From assembly GCA_022496185.1 (NCBI GenBank), contig WTXG01000170.1, forward strand, positions 1-64,000: a stretch of DNA of 64,000 nucleotides. Reading direction: 5' to 3'. This stretch comes from Multifurca ochricompacta (Eukaryota > Basidiomycota > Agaricomycetes > Russulales > Russulaceae). Position 1 is the first letter of the stretch, and each line of letters opens with the position of its first letter. A program made the translations under genes and the position numbers. Positions 47,746 to 59,158 of the stretch are shown here, piece after piece. Under the pieces are notes generated by a model that saw nothing but the letters and a program-made list of their open reading frames with translations, made no database searches and was not told the origin of the DNA.

Positions 47746-48719
47746 GCTCACCCAACTCTCCCCCACCACTGACATCCCTAAAGTGGTAATATTGTCACAT
47801 GACATCCCTAAAGTGGCAATCTTGTCACACGAGTGTGATTTGTAATATTATTTATTTTAAAAAGGAAAGTTATCATTGATAACAAAATATCATTATAAAT
47901 CAAAGTCATGTGATATGTAGACAATGTTTTCGAGTACGGGCCACGTCAATACATGGAGCATTTTCACCCCACCAAACCACTCTCGGCTTGTTAGTGTACT
48001 TGCGCGTCACTCACCCTCTTCCCCCACATCCTCCTGGAATGCCCTCTCTACGCTGCTTGCTGTGCTGACCTCCAGTTCCTCCCCTGCAACGCCCTGCCCC
48101 CCCAGTGGCACATCCATTTCACTTGCAAGCCTTTCGTCAAGGACTTGCTCACATTTATCCAGGACACGCGGGTCTTCACTAGGCCCTTTTCTTTGGAATG
48201 ACCTTGCGAGCCAGATTAAGTCTGAGTTGGTGAAGTTGGGTGACTCTGGTAAGTGCACCTCTGTACCTCGGCTTCTCTTCTCTACACTACACTCCCCCTT
48301 CCCCACCACCTTCCTTTAACCCACACTCTCCTTGCCCCTTACTTTCCCTCTACCAAGAGGTTTAACACTGGTCTCCCACTACTCCATTGTTCACCCAGTA
48401 GTTACTTTGTACTGGTAGTAGCCGCTCGATTTGGGCACGGCCTTGAAGCGCAAATAAAATCAATTTCAAAAAAAGAAAATGCTTTATGTCCTCCCTCCTT
48501 GTTACGGTTGACCCGTTTAGCGTGTTGAGTTCGATGCCAGATGATCAGTCTGGTGTAGTTCGGGTGGTGAGACAACTGCTAGGCATGCTAGGCAAAGCAG
48601 AGAAAAAGATATGATATTCTAGAGATTACGGTTCTATGGGGAACAAGAGATCGAGACTAAGGATATTACAAGAGAAAATAGGGGTTTAAATAAGTATGAG
48701 AATTGAGTGAGGCTGACAT

Positions 48720-49311
48720 TGTTACGTCCGGTGCGGGACGTTCCACACGACTTGTGTGACAGCGTTCGTTCGAGATCAGATAAGGGACCAATGGGATCCC
48801 TTGGAGTTTTAGATGGAAGGAGTCAAAGTCGACAAGGCTGTACTTGAAGACAATGTTAAGCGGAAAGTGCCAGAAGCACTGAGAGGATCGAGTCAAGCGT
48901 CCAAAGGGATGTCCAGAAGACAAGCACCGATGTATTCAATAAGTCGAGTCTGAGGTCTACAGAGTAGCTACAGCGGACTTATATACGTGATCCAGTGGGC
49001 GTCTATAAGATAAGATATCGGAGTCAAGTGGGCCTGAATATACGGAAGCGGAGGGCGTAAAGCCTGGCTTCTGATAGGGTATTAAGTAAGTGTCCGGTCG
49101 TAATGATAACGAGATAAGAGATAAGGAGATAAGAGTCGAATCATGGGCAAACAACAGGTCAACAAGTACAATCAGGGTCACGGGGACGGAAGAAGAGCAC
49201 GGGATGGGTCCCAGGATGGAGACGTGATCAGGAAGTGTAAGGTAGGCGGTAAAGAAGGGTCATCATTGGGAAGAGTGAAGAAAACGGGAGTGGACGGCAG
49301 GGATTGTAACA
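48720..49311 (-). repeat. Chromovirus 3' LTR
   Basis: TGTTACGTCC...TTGTAACA, 592 bp; 3' because coding runs on the minus strand. Confidence 0.9.
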
Positions 49312-49729
49312 TCACCCCCTCTTCTGGTTCGAGCAGACCCTGCTAGAAACGACTCGTACCGTCATCGTCTTGCACCAATTCCAAATAATCATCGGCTACA
49401 TTACGCTCATCCATGGTATAATTCTCTTTATCCGAGTCCTGGGGGCATTGATGAGTACGGAGAAAGCCGTAGGGCCCACGCTGGCCACACAAGCGACATA
49501 GATCATAATCGGACAATCCAGTTCACGGTGTCCGGATTGTGACGCAGGCATTTGCCGCACCATCCAGATGGATTGGCAATTGTTGGAGCGACCCCTACGT
49601 GGCGGAAAATACAAAACCTACTCCAGTGCAGGTTGCTTCGACAATGCCGGCACCATTGCGGTTGAGAGGACAGTTCCAGCTGATGTGGTACTTACTGTCA
49701 CAGCGCCAGCACGTCTCCCCCGCGGGTTT

Positions 49730-51784
49730 TCATGCAGTCGCGGCATCTCGAACCGGTTCGGCAACAGCACCGGAGCAGCCCCCAATGATGTGGAGGCAGG
49801 GTCGGGCATATGTATCAGCGTACCTCTCGGCAATCGTCTGGTAAGCATCTCCTTTCTCCAACCTTTTCCGGATCTCCACCAACTCCTGCTCTATTTGGAA
49901 CATCCCGTTCGTCAGCCGGGCCATCATCTTCGCATGTTCTTTGTACTGTCGGTTAAGTGTGTTGCGCAAGGTCAGGTTCTTCCGCAGTCTCATTACCTCG
50001 GCTTTGAGACGCGGAAGTCGCATGTCACTCAGTACTTCGTCGATGGTGAAGGCTCGCGAATCTTCAGCCGCCAGATGTCCCAGCTGTTCGTCGGTCATGG
50101 TGTGATGTAAACGACCGGTATACCTTTCTTCCAGATAGACTGGAGCCCCATAAACTGGACCGTCCTTTTTCATGCATCCAGCCACATCCATCCCTCCATT
50201 GGTGTAGAAAATATACTTGGCGATAGCGGTGGTTCCATCACCCATAGTGATCTCGAGTGGGTAGTACGTAGAGGAGTTCGGGTTGTTGGCGAAGAAAGGG
50301 AACTCCGGCACTTCGTCATCGGACTCCATGCCTATCAGGTCATTTGGATGCGGCTCTTCACAATGTTCGAAATCGTTGTTGGGGTTGGGGGATTGATTCT
50401 TGACTCGGGCCTCAGCAGCCTCGTAGTCGATGGGTGAGGAGGGGCGTGTGGAAGGGTGAGCGGAGGGGAAATTCTCAACAACTACTGTGGTGGCAGTGAA
50501 TGCGTCGACGGCGGCGTTGGCGGCGATGAAAGACATAATAGATTCGATGGTGTAGGACGTTGCTGTGGGAGCATGTACTGGGGAATTTGCTTCGGAGGTC
50601 GTCGCCCTTTTAACTGTTCTTGGGCGCTTCTGGGTGTCGGGGTGGAATTCTGAGATAAGGACCGGAGCAAAGATATCCCTGGCTGGTTCCCACGAGCTGT
50701 CTGAGTCTGGGAATCCTTTCCACTTAACGAGGTAATGTAGCTTGCGCCCTCGGCCTTTACGTGAGGAGTCTAGAATCCGCTCCACTTCCCATTCCGCTTC
50801 TCCATCGATTAATTCAGGGGGAGGTCTAGGGAAGTTTTCCCCATGCAGGGATGTCTCCTTGTACGGTGTCAACAGTCTGGCATGGAAGACTGGGTGGATT
50901 CGCCATGTGGGGGGAAGTTCGAGTTCATATGACACGTCTGACAGCTTCCTTGTTATCTTGAAGGGTCCGTGACGTCGGGGCGCTAACTTGGCTGTCGGAT
51001 GTGACGTGTGAACATTCTTTCCTTCCAGCCACACCAAGTCATTGGTCTGATAAGGTGTGAACTTCGAGGGCTTCTCCGCTAGGGTTCTTTGCGCCTTCAA
51101 CAGGTTCTCATTGGCTGATTTCCTGATCTCTTCCCATTGGCTGATACGCTGTGTGGCTGAGGGAACGTTCGTTGGCTTTCCAGTCCATGTGGCTCGAGGC
51201 GTCCATCCCATGATAAGTGAGAATGGAGAGTTTTTTGTGGTGCCATTGGGCCAAGAGTTGTGTGCGAATTCTGCCGTCGCTAGCCAGTCAGCCCAGTCGT
51301 CCTGTCGTCCATTGCACCAGAACCGAAGATATTGTTCGAGCCACTGATTTGTCCTTTCTGATTGTCCATCTGTCTGTGGATGATAGGCCGTCGAGATGTT
51401 TTGGGTTATATTCAGCATTTTACAGAGGGCCCTGGCAAATGTGGACGTGAAGCGTGGGTCGCGGTCTGAAATGATTTTTTCCGGGAGGCCATAATGTCTG
51501 TAGACGTGATCCAGGTAGAGTTTGGCTACTCCTTCTGCTGTGATGGACTCATTGCATGGTATGAACAGTGCCGCTTTCGAACAGTCATGATCAGTGATGG
51601 TCAAGATGGAGTCGAAGCCTCTGGAAGTGGGGAGTTTGACGATGAAATCCATGGCGATGGTCTGGAATGGTTGTGACGCTGTTGGTGTGATGGGGAATAG
51701 TGCTGGTGGGTGTGGGTGCGTATTCACTTTGTTGGCTTGGCAATCTGCACATCCCTTCACATATTCCTCCACATCCTTTTTCAT
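49730..51784 (-). CDS. Integrase with chromodomain and C-terminal extension
   Basis: This open frame of 684 codons starts inside the pol region. It shows the zinc-binding tail (CADCQANK) and the DDE core of an LTR integrase (FDSILTITDHDCSKAALFIP; LPEKIISDRDPRFTSTFA; STAYHPQTDGQSERTNQWLE), then the GPF/Y-type segment RRHGPFKI and a chromodomain (EWEVERILDSSRKGRGRKLH then YLVKWKGFPDSDSSWEPA). Roughly 280 more residues follow in the same frame, with an acidic stretch and a probable coiled coil (MRLPRLKAEVMRLRKNLTLR; QIEQELVEIRKRLEKGDAYQ). That tail is not part of the usual pol product. Chromodomains steer integration to methylated histone H3. Confidence 0.9.
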   Translation of the reverse strand: MKKDVEEYVKGCADCQANKVNTHPHPPALFPITPTASQPFQTIAMDFIVKLPTSRGFDSILTITDHDCSKAALFIPCNESITAEGVAKLYLDHVYRHYGLPEKIISDRDPRFTSTFARALCKMLNITQNISTAYHPQTDGQSERTNQWLEQYLRFWCNGRQDDWADWLATAEFAHNSWPNGTTKNSPFSLIMGWTPRATWTGKPTNVPSATQRISQWEEIRKSANENLLKAQRTLAEKPSKFTPYQTNDLVWLEGKNVHTSHPTAKLAPRRHGPFKITRKLSDVSYELELPPTWRIHPVFHARLLTPYKETSLHGENFPRPPPELIDGEAEWEVERILDSSRKGRGRKLHYLVKWKGFPDSDSSWEPARDIFAPVLISEFHPDTQKRPRTVKRATTSEANSPVHAPTATSYTIESIMSFIAANAAVDAFTATTVVVENFPSAHPSTRPSSPIDYEAAEARVKNQSPNPNNDFEHCEEPHPNDLIGMESDDEVPEFPFFANNPNSSTYYPLEITMGDGTTAIAKYIFYTNGGMDVAGCMKKDGPVYGAPVYLEERYTGRLHHTMTDEQLGHLAAEDSRAFTIDEVLSDMRLPRLKAEVMRLRKNLTLRNTLNRQYKEHAKMMARLTNGMFQIEQELVEIRKRLEKGDAYQTIAERYADTYARPCLHIIGGCSGAVAEPVRDAATA

Positions 51785-54084
51785 GTTTGGCCACCAGTAG
51801 TCTCGTTTGGCAGTGCGTAGGTATTAGCAATGCCTGGATGTCCTGCGGAGGGTAGGTCATGGTGAAAATGGATCACCCCCCTCTTAATGTTGTCGCCACC
51901 GGTGACAACGAGTCGATCCCCGTCCTTCCACCACAGGCCGTCAATCTTCTTCAGATTATGCGCCTCTGCCCATGATTGGCATAACTGCTGGTTCATGTTC
52001 TGTGACACCTGGGCCCATAAGTCCATGTCGTGGAGGCTGACGACGGCTGCTCTTGTGAAGACTTCTTCAGGGAGTACTGTGATATCATTGTTGTCCTCCC
52101 CCCCATGGTTTAAATCTGGTCGCCGAGACAGGGCATCTGCTCGTGCATTACGACTTCCCGCGATGTGTTTCAACACAAAGTTATATTCTTCGAGCTCTAG
52201 AACTTCGCGAGCGACCCGTCGGCTGATTTTATGGGGTTCTTTCCAGTAGAGCAGGTTGGAGTGATCAGTATGGATGACGGTTTTATGGGGGGTTCCCGCT
52301 AGGTATGGTCGCCAATGTCGTAGTGCCTTTACAATAGCTAGTAGCTCTCTGTCCCAAATATCGTAATTCGTTCTGCTGGCGAGAATGTTTCTGAGTAGAA
52401 GGCAACTGGGTGAAGTAGTCCTGTTGCATCCCGCTGGTTGAGTACGGCACCGTTGGCGAAATGGGAAGCGTCAACTTCAAGCTCAAAGGGTTTCTCTAGT
52501 CTGGCTGTAAGAGGACTGGTTCTGAACCGACAATGTCTCGGATCTGCTCAAAGGCTTGTTGTTGTTCATCTGCCCAATGCCAGGGTACGTCCTTTTTCAA
52601 TAATCCATTCAATGGTTGGGCGATGCCTGAGAACCACGGACAAAGCGCCGATAAAAGTTGCAGAATCCAATGAAGGACGCACATCCTTGATGCACTGGGT
52701 ACGGGCCACTCCCGGATTCCTTGTACTTTTACTGGGTCCATCCGCACATGCCCTCCTTCCAGGATAACTCCTAGGTATTCCACACTCGATTGTTCAAACG
52801 AGCATTTGGCTGGTTTGAGGTACAGATCGTGTTCGTGCAGGATGTCTAGCACCTGGTGTACTCGTTCTCGATGATGGGCTAGGTCGTTGGTAGTGGCCAC
52901 TAATATGTCGTCCATGTACACCACTACTTCGCCCGTGAGAATGAGATCGCGGAAGATATGATTCATCATTGATTGGAAAGTGGCGGGTGAGTTGGTGAGG
53001 CCAAAGAACATAACATTCGGTTCAAAGAGCCCCTGATTGGTCTTAAAAGCTGCTTTGCATTGGTCTCCTTCCTTGATCCGGATATTGTTGTAGCCCCAGC
53101 GGACATCCATTTTAGAGAATAGGGATTTATCCCGCATGGTATCAATGAGTTCCGAAATGAGCGGCAAGGGGTAGGCATTCTTCACAGTGTGGGCATTTAT
53201 TCGTCGATAATCCTGAACAGGTCGAAGCTTGCCATCTTTCTTTTGATAAAGAAGAACGGCGACGCGTATGGTGATTTCGATGGACGAATATACCCTTTTG
53301 CCAGATGTTCCTCAAGGAATGTCGTGAGTGCAGTTTGTTCTGCTTGTGACAATGGATAGATTTTACAATCAATTGCGGACGGGGTGTCGGGTGTGAAGTC
53401 AATGGCATGGTCCCAGGGTCGTGCAGGTGGAAAACGTTGAGATTCCTCCTCAGAGAATACCTTCCAGTGTCGATGATACTCTTCTGGCACGACCTCCTCA
53501 AAAGTCCTTTCTGTGTGCCCCTCTACTGCCTTCTGCGCGAGTTCTGATGCCTTGGTAGTGAAGCAATAACCCGGATCTTCTTCCTCTTTGTCTGCCCTGC
53601 AGACCGCCGAATGTCGAATGGCATAATCGTACCCTATTGACGTGATGAGAACGGGGTAAAAGTCTTTGTCCATGGTTGCATCTCCCCAGTTGATTCTTGG
53701 TTCAAATGCGGCGAGCCAGGGATATCCCAGAACTAAATCTTCTTCGCCTAGATTGGTGACTAGAAAGCGGATGACCTTCGTTCTTTCCCCCACTTGGACA
53801 TTGAGGTCAGTGTAGTGCGTGATTTTTCCTGCTCGATTAGCAGTTCCGTCAATATTCCAGATGTTCTTCTCCTGGGGGAGTGCCAGCATCCCCAGTCCCA
53901 TGGTCCTTGCCATCCGTGGACTAATGAAGTTATCTGTGGCCCCTGAGTCAATCAGGATGTCACGGTTGGCCGTTCTCTGTGTGGTTTCGAAATGTACTGG
54001 TATTTTCAAAGACTTGAAGCGACTAGTATACACAGAGGTTACATGGAGTGCTCGTGCCCAGGCCAATGGGTTTGAGCCAATCAA
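51785..54084 (-). pseudogene. Protease, reverse transcriptase, RNase H region of pol
   Basis: Protease motif DILIDSGATDNFIS near 53960, RT start DCKIYPLSQAEQTAL (53370) through ASPFFFIKRK, then KNAYPLPLISELIDTM, the FFGLTNSPATFQ motif and the catalytic VYMDDILVA (about 52900). RNase H ends at HIAGSRNARADALSRRPD near 52150, followed by the start of the integrase zinc domain (HDLPSAGHPGI). Frame breaks occur near 53190, 52680-52500, 52400 and 51795, so the polyprotein is interrupted as read. Confidence 0.85.
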
Positions 54085-55590
54085 AAATCCTTTTTTGCGA
54101 AAGCCTTTTCTACTAGAATGGCTCGCACTTCTTCACTCTCCTTCATCATGTTGGCCCATATCTCCTGTGCCTTTTCTTCTTTTGTCGGTGTTTTCTTCTC
54201 GACGGTTGGTGGGTTGTTGCGTATGGGAGCAGTTGTGGCTTCAGCTGCTCGCGCCCCCTTCTTCGGGCATTCCCTGACATGTGTCCTTGTGCTTTGCAAC
54301 GAAAGCACCGTCCTTCTTTCATCAATGTTTGTCGCTCATCCTCAGTAAGCGTGGCCCTGGCTCGGGTCCTGTCTGCCGACGTGTCCATGGCATTTGGGTC
54401 GCGCTGAGCAGCATGTACGGGCTTGACCCCAAAAGCTGCCTTCCACTGGTCTCGTGTTTTTCCTTTCTTTGTATCAACTCCAAAGCATGTTTGGAAGTCC
54501 AAATAATCTTGTTGCTGTCGTCGGGCAGCATCAACCCATGCATCCCAGTCCTGAGGGTGTGGAACTGGATAATATTCTTGACCAGCGGATTGGGCAATCC
54601 TTGGGAAAAGAGGTCTAATGTCGCCTCTTCATCGGTATCATACCCTGCCCTGTTGGCCAGGCTCCTGAACTTGGCGACATAGGCGTCTAGTTCTCCCTTT
54701 TCCATTTTCAGGGACTTGAGTTCTCGAGCGGCCTTCTGCTTGGCCTGTCCATCCGTATATGCATCTTTAAACCGCTGAGCAATGGTTTCCCAAAGCCCTC
54801 ACTAGTGGTGCGATGCCCACTCTCGATTTGTTCATTCAGCCACTCCAGCTGCTCCATGGTCCAGTCGTCTACGGCCTCCCCTCGGATCAGAGAGAGGAAG
54901 AGGTTGGCGCGTTGGAAAGGGTTGATTATTTGGGGGACGTCATGGTTAAAGTTTTTGAATGTCGTAAACTCTAGCATGAATTTCTTGCTTTGTGAACGAT
55001 CCCCTGCGAATGTCTGCGGCAGCACCCCTGATAGGCGTCCAGAGGGTGGGGGGATGTTTGGTGGTAACATTGCTGGAGCTGGAGGTGGAGGAACGGGGTC
55101 TGGAGCTGAGCGCGATTGTGGACATGTTTTGGTAAAATGGGGTGATAGTGTCTGTGGACTGTATGGAGATCTGGGGGGTTGTCAAAGCAGGGCTCTGATC
55201 GTGACAACTCCGGGTGCAACTGGGGCTGTAGTCGACGCTAATACCAGTGCTTCTTCGCTGTTTTCTTCTACGTACTCTTCTGGTTCAGAGTCCGTAACAA
55301 TGGCTGGGGGATTCTCTCTCCACGGCCCTAATCCAAATTCAGGCGGAGCGGGTCCTGTAGTGACCCAAGAGTTTCGACTATCCGAATATCGGATACGATA
55401 CCAAACTCTTTTCTCGTCGTCATATTCTACCGGCTGGTATCTTCCGTCGTGATAGACGTAGTATCCAAACTCGGATTCAAAATCTTTCCAGGCGGCAGAG
55501 CCAAGTACTGCTGTGAAAGATTATTCTCGTCTCTGCGTTCGATGAGTTCTTCTTTAAACAGGGTCTGACTGCGGCTGGAAGCCACGATGG
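54085..55590 (-). pseudogene. Gag-like polyprotein with zinc knuckle
   Basis: Reads tryptophan-rich N-terminal sequence, then FAGDRSQSKKFMLEFTTF, ANLFLSLIRGEAVDDWT and LDAYVAKFRSLANRAGYD, typical of chromovirus capsid, and CFRCKAQGHMS...RECPKKGA, a CCHC knuckle that is split across two frames by a 1-bp shift near 54280. Another break lies near 54780. Confidence 0.75.
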
Positions 55591-55604
55591 GAGACTCGAC
55601 TTGA

Positions 55605-56194
55605 TGTTACGTCCGGTGCGGGACGTTCCACACGACTCGTGTGACAGCGTTCGTTCGAGATCAGATAAGGGACCAATGGGATCCCTTGGAGTTTTAGATG
55701 GAAGGAGTCAAAGTCGACAAGGCTGTACTTGAAGACAATGTTAAGCGGAAAGTGCCAGAAGCACTGAGAGGATCGAGTCAAGCGTCCAAAGGGATGTCCA
55801 GAAGACAAGCACCGATGTATTCAATAAGTCGAGTCTGAGGTCTACAGAGTAGCTACAGCGGACTTATATACGTATCCAGTGGGCGTCTATAAGATAAGAT
55901 ATCGGAGTCAAGTGGGCCGAATATACGGAAGCGGAGGGCGTAAAGCCTGGCTTCTGATAGGGTATTAAGTAAGTGTCCGGTCGTAATGATAACAAGATAA
56001 GAGATAAGGAGATAAGAGTCGAATCATGGGCAAACAACAGGTCAACAAGTACAATCAGGGTCACGGGGACGGAAGAAGAGCACGGGATGGGTCCCAGGAT
56101 GGAGACGTGATCAGGAAGTGTAAGGTAGGCGGTAAAGAAGGGTCATCATTGGGAAGAGTGAAGAAAACGGGAGCGGACGGCAGGGATTGTAACA
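55605..56194 (-). repeat. Chromovirus 5' LTR
   Basis: 590 bp, near-identical to the other LTR; promoter side for minus-strand transcription. Confidence 0.9.
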
Positions 56195-56875
56195 GACATG
56201 GGGGGGTGAGGCTGACATGGAGGGCAAGGCTGACATGGAGGGTGACCTATGGAATATATTGTTGGGTCTTAGGTAGAATGTATAAGAGCGAGGCGGTCTA
56301 TTATGATTATGAACTAGATGGAATAAAAGTAAGTGATGATCCCTGAGATAATCTTGTGAATAGTTTGATCCTTAAGTCGTGATACCGTTAAGTCGTAACA
56401 CTCCTCCCATGCAACAATAACACTCCTTCTGCTACAAAAAAAAGTTCCAAGGCATGGTGTAAAAATCTTGTACCTTTACACTTACTGCACAAGACTTGTG
56501 AAGAAGCAATGAGTGAGAATATCAAGATTATTGGAGAATTTTTTGAAGGACTGAATGCTCTGACGGTTTCGAGTACTGGCCATGCCTTCACCTCGGAGTA
56601 CACTGTCTACATGTCACATGACTTTGATTTATAATGATATTTTGTTGATCAATGATAACTTTCCTTTTTAAAATAAATAATATTACAAATCACACTCGTG
56701 TGACAAGATTGCCACTTTAGGGATGTCGTGTGACAATATTACCACTTTAGGGATGTCAGTGGTGGGGGAGAGTAAGGTGACTTCTTGCTTGCGAAAACAG
56801 AAACAGAACAACTAACGCGTTAGTTTTCTCCTAATTTTATGACCTTTCTTGGCCGAGACTAAAATGGCCTCACAG

Positions 56876-59158
56876 GAAACCAGTCCACAGAGAAGCTTCG
56901 AGCATGGCTTTCTCCACCGAATCCTTCTATAAATCACAATGTCGCTCGTGACACTCGTCATGACGGGACTGCAACTTGGTTTATACAAGGCCGAACTTTT
57001 AACGAATGGAAGGCGAACGGTTCCATGTTGTGGATTCGAGGAAACCGTACGTTTTTCTTGTCGCTTATTCCTTCTTGACATCTAATTGCTTCCGTTCTGC
57101 AGCGGGGTCTGGAAAGAGCATTCTCTGGTACGCGGCTCTTCAGTTGTCTAAATTCTGGGTAATTTACATTCTCGACAAGCTCCACTATCATCGAAGATAT
57201 CGGGGGCCTTCAAGCTTCGGGAAAAGCCTTGATGGCCTACTACTATTTTGATCTCAAGGACATGGCAAAGCGCGACGTTCGTGGATTACTCTCCTCCCTT
57301 CTCATTCAGCTCTGCGATTACTCAGAGGATTGCTGGAGCGTCCTTTCTCGACTGTATGCCCTACACCGTGATGGCTCAAACCAACCAAATGAAGCCACAC
57401 TCGCACATTGTCTAAGAGAGATGCTCGAGCTTCCAGGTCAACTCAAAGTCTACCTCATCATGGACGCCCTTGATGAATGTCCAAATACGACGGGGTTTCC
57501 GTCTCCGCGCGAGAAGGTATTGGGCCTTGTGGAAGGGCTTGTCAAGCAACAGCATCCGAACCTGTACGTCTGTGTCACCAGTCGCCCTGAACAAGATATC
57601 CGAGCAGTTCTCGAGCCATTGACAATGCCGCAATTCCTTGTTTCCCTTCACGAGGAAATAGGACAAAGAGAAGACATCGTTGGTTATGTCGAATCCGTAG
57701 TTCACTCAGACAGAACGATGCGGAGGTGGAGAGCAGGCGATAAGGAATTGGTCATTAATACCCTTTCTGAGAAAGCTGGTGGAATGTGAGCCATTACCAC
57801 CTCCGCTAATGCGCGTGATCACTTATTTCTCATAATATGAACGCAGGTTTCGATGGGTATTTTGCCAGCTAGACACCCTCCGCCGTTGCATTCCGGCAAG
57901 TATCAAGTGTGCTCTAAATGAGCTCCCGGTTACCCTGGATGAAACATACGAACGGACATTAGAAGGAATTCCTGAAGAGAAATGGCAGCACGCCCACCAT
58001 CTCTTCCAGTGTTTAATTGCATCGGTTCGACCGCTTAAGGTCGAAGAACTTGCGGAGATCTTTGCGATTCAGTTTGATTCGCAAACTGCGCCCAAGTTGG
58101 AGGAGGGCTGGCGCCCTGAAGATGCGGAAGAGGCTGTTCTATCAGCATGCTCAAGCTTAATCCCCGTCATTGATGTCGAAGGTTCCCAAGTTGTTCAATT
58201 CACGCATTTTTCAGTGAAGGAGTTCTTGACTTCGGATCGCCTTGCGAACAGAAGGGTGAGAAGCATTCTGCGTTACTACATACCTTTAGAACCGGCGCAC
58301 ATGCTCCTTGCTCAAGCCTGCCTCACAACGCTACTCCAGCTAGATGAAGATATCCACAAAGATCGGCTGGGGAAATTTCCACTTGCTTTCTATGCAGCCC
58401 AGCACTGGGTCGAGCACGCCAAGTCCGAAAACATTTCGCCACAGATTCGATATGACATTGAGCAATTATTTGATGCAACCAAGCCACACTTTCGGGCATG
58501 GATCTGGATCTATGACATAGACAGGGGAGAGGAACTATCCGCGAAGGATCTCAATGAACGGCCGTCGGAACCGGAAGCAAGGCCTTTATACTATGCGGCG
58601 TTATGCGGACTTCGTGGTCTAGCAGAGCACCTCATTACTATATCCCCACAAGATATACATCTTAACGGGGGCCAACATTCTACCCCGTTGCATGCGGCCT
58701 CATATCGTGGACACGCGAAGCTTATTCACCTTCTAATCACGCATGGTTCCGATGCGAACGTGCAGAGCGAGAGGCGCCGGACTCCGTTGCATGATGCATC
58801 TAGCATGGGACACCTCGAGGCCGTACGATTACTGCTTCAGCACAATGCCGATCTCAATGCCAAGGATGGGACCAACTGGACGCCTCTGCACTTCGCATCA
58901 TCAGGCGGACATTTGAAAGTTGTGCAATTTCTCCTTGAGCACGGAGCCGACATACACGCACTTACTAGTCTGAAAAGCACCCCACTGCATCTGGCATCTA
59001 TTGAAGGGATGCTCGATGTCGCTCGGTTATTGCTCGCGTGCGGTGCAGACGTGAATGCAGGGCATCAAGATAGTTGGTCTCCATTTCGTGTGGCATCTAT
59101 TAATGACCATCACGAGGTTATGCAGTTTTTGTTGGAGCACGGCGCCAAGGAACAATAG
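56876..59158 (+). pseudogene. NLR E: NACHT-ankyrin copy lacking exons 1-4
   Basis: Exons 56876-57046, 57103-57127, 57180-57785 and 57847-59158 match exons 5-8 of the other NLRs in exact length (171, 25 and 606 nt) and are open throughout: P-loop GNRGSGKS-type assembled across exons 5-6, MDALDECPNTTGFPSPRE, TSRPEQDI, SHFSVKEFLTSDRL-like, and seven ankyrin repeats (TPLHAASYRGHAKLIHLLIT; TPLHFASSGGHLKVVQFLLE) ending EHGAKEQ. The Goodbye domain and 14-residue repeats are missing. Just upstream, 56780-56875 matches intron 4 of F (aaaacag...ccgttagt), and then the TIR of element Y begins. With no start codon it is probably silent, or it could start inside exon 5-7. Confidence 0.85.

Larger units (their letters stand above)
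48720..56194 (-). mobile_element. Full-length Ty3/gypsy chromovirus (7.5 kb)
   Basis: Two LTRs of 592 and 590 bp bound an internal region coding on the minus strand in the order gag, protease, reverse transcriptase, RNase H, integrase, chromodomain. The target duplication is GACAT at 48715-48719 and 56195-56199. The LTRs differ by about three substitutions and two 1-bp indels (roughly 1%), so insertion is recent. A polypurine tract (agaagaggggg) precedes the 3' LTR on the minus strand. Several frame breaks in gag, RT and RNase H make it non-autonomous as read. Confidence 0.92.
48500..56400. mobile_element. Solo LTR, split by the chromovirus
   Basis: TGTTACGGTTGACCC begins at 48500, and the other half ends AAGTCGTAACA at 56400. 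The parts 48500-48719 and 56200-56400 sum to about 420 bp. The flanking 5-mers are CTCCT (48495-48499 and 56401-56405), a perfect target duplication. The paralogous element X shows the site without the insertion. Confidence 0.75.
47764..56764 (+). mobile_element. T1-family TIR element, copy Y, with nested LTR elements
   Basis: Left terminal repeat CACCACTGACATCCCTAAAG at 47764 and its complement ending GATGTCAGTGGTG at 56764. Without the nested elements the host sequence is about 1.1 kb (47764-48499 plus 56401-56764). On the plus strand 47930-48200 encodes a fragment HILLECPLYAACCADL typical of the C-terminal end of non-LTR reverse transcriptase proteins, in one broken frame. The right end lies in what matches intron 4 of NLR E. 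Confidence 0.65.
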
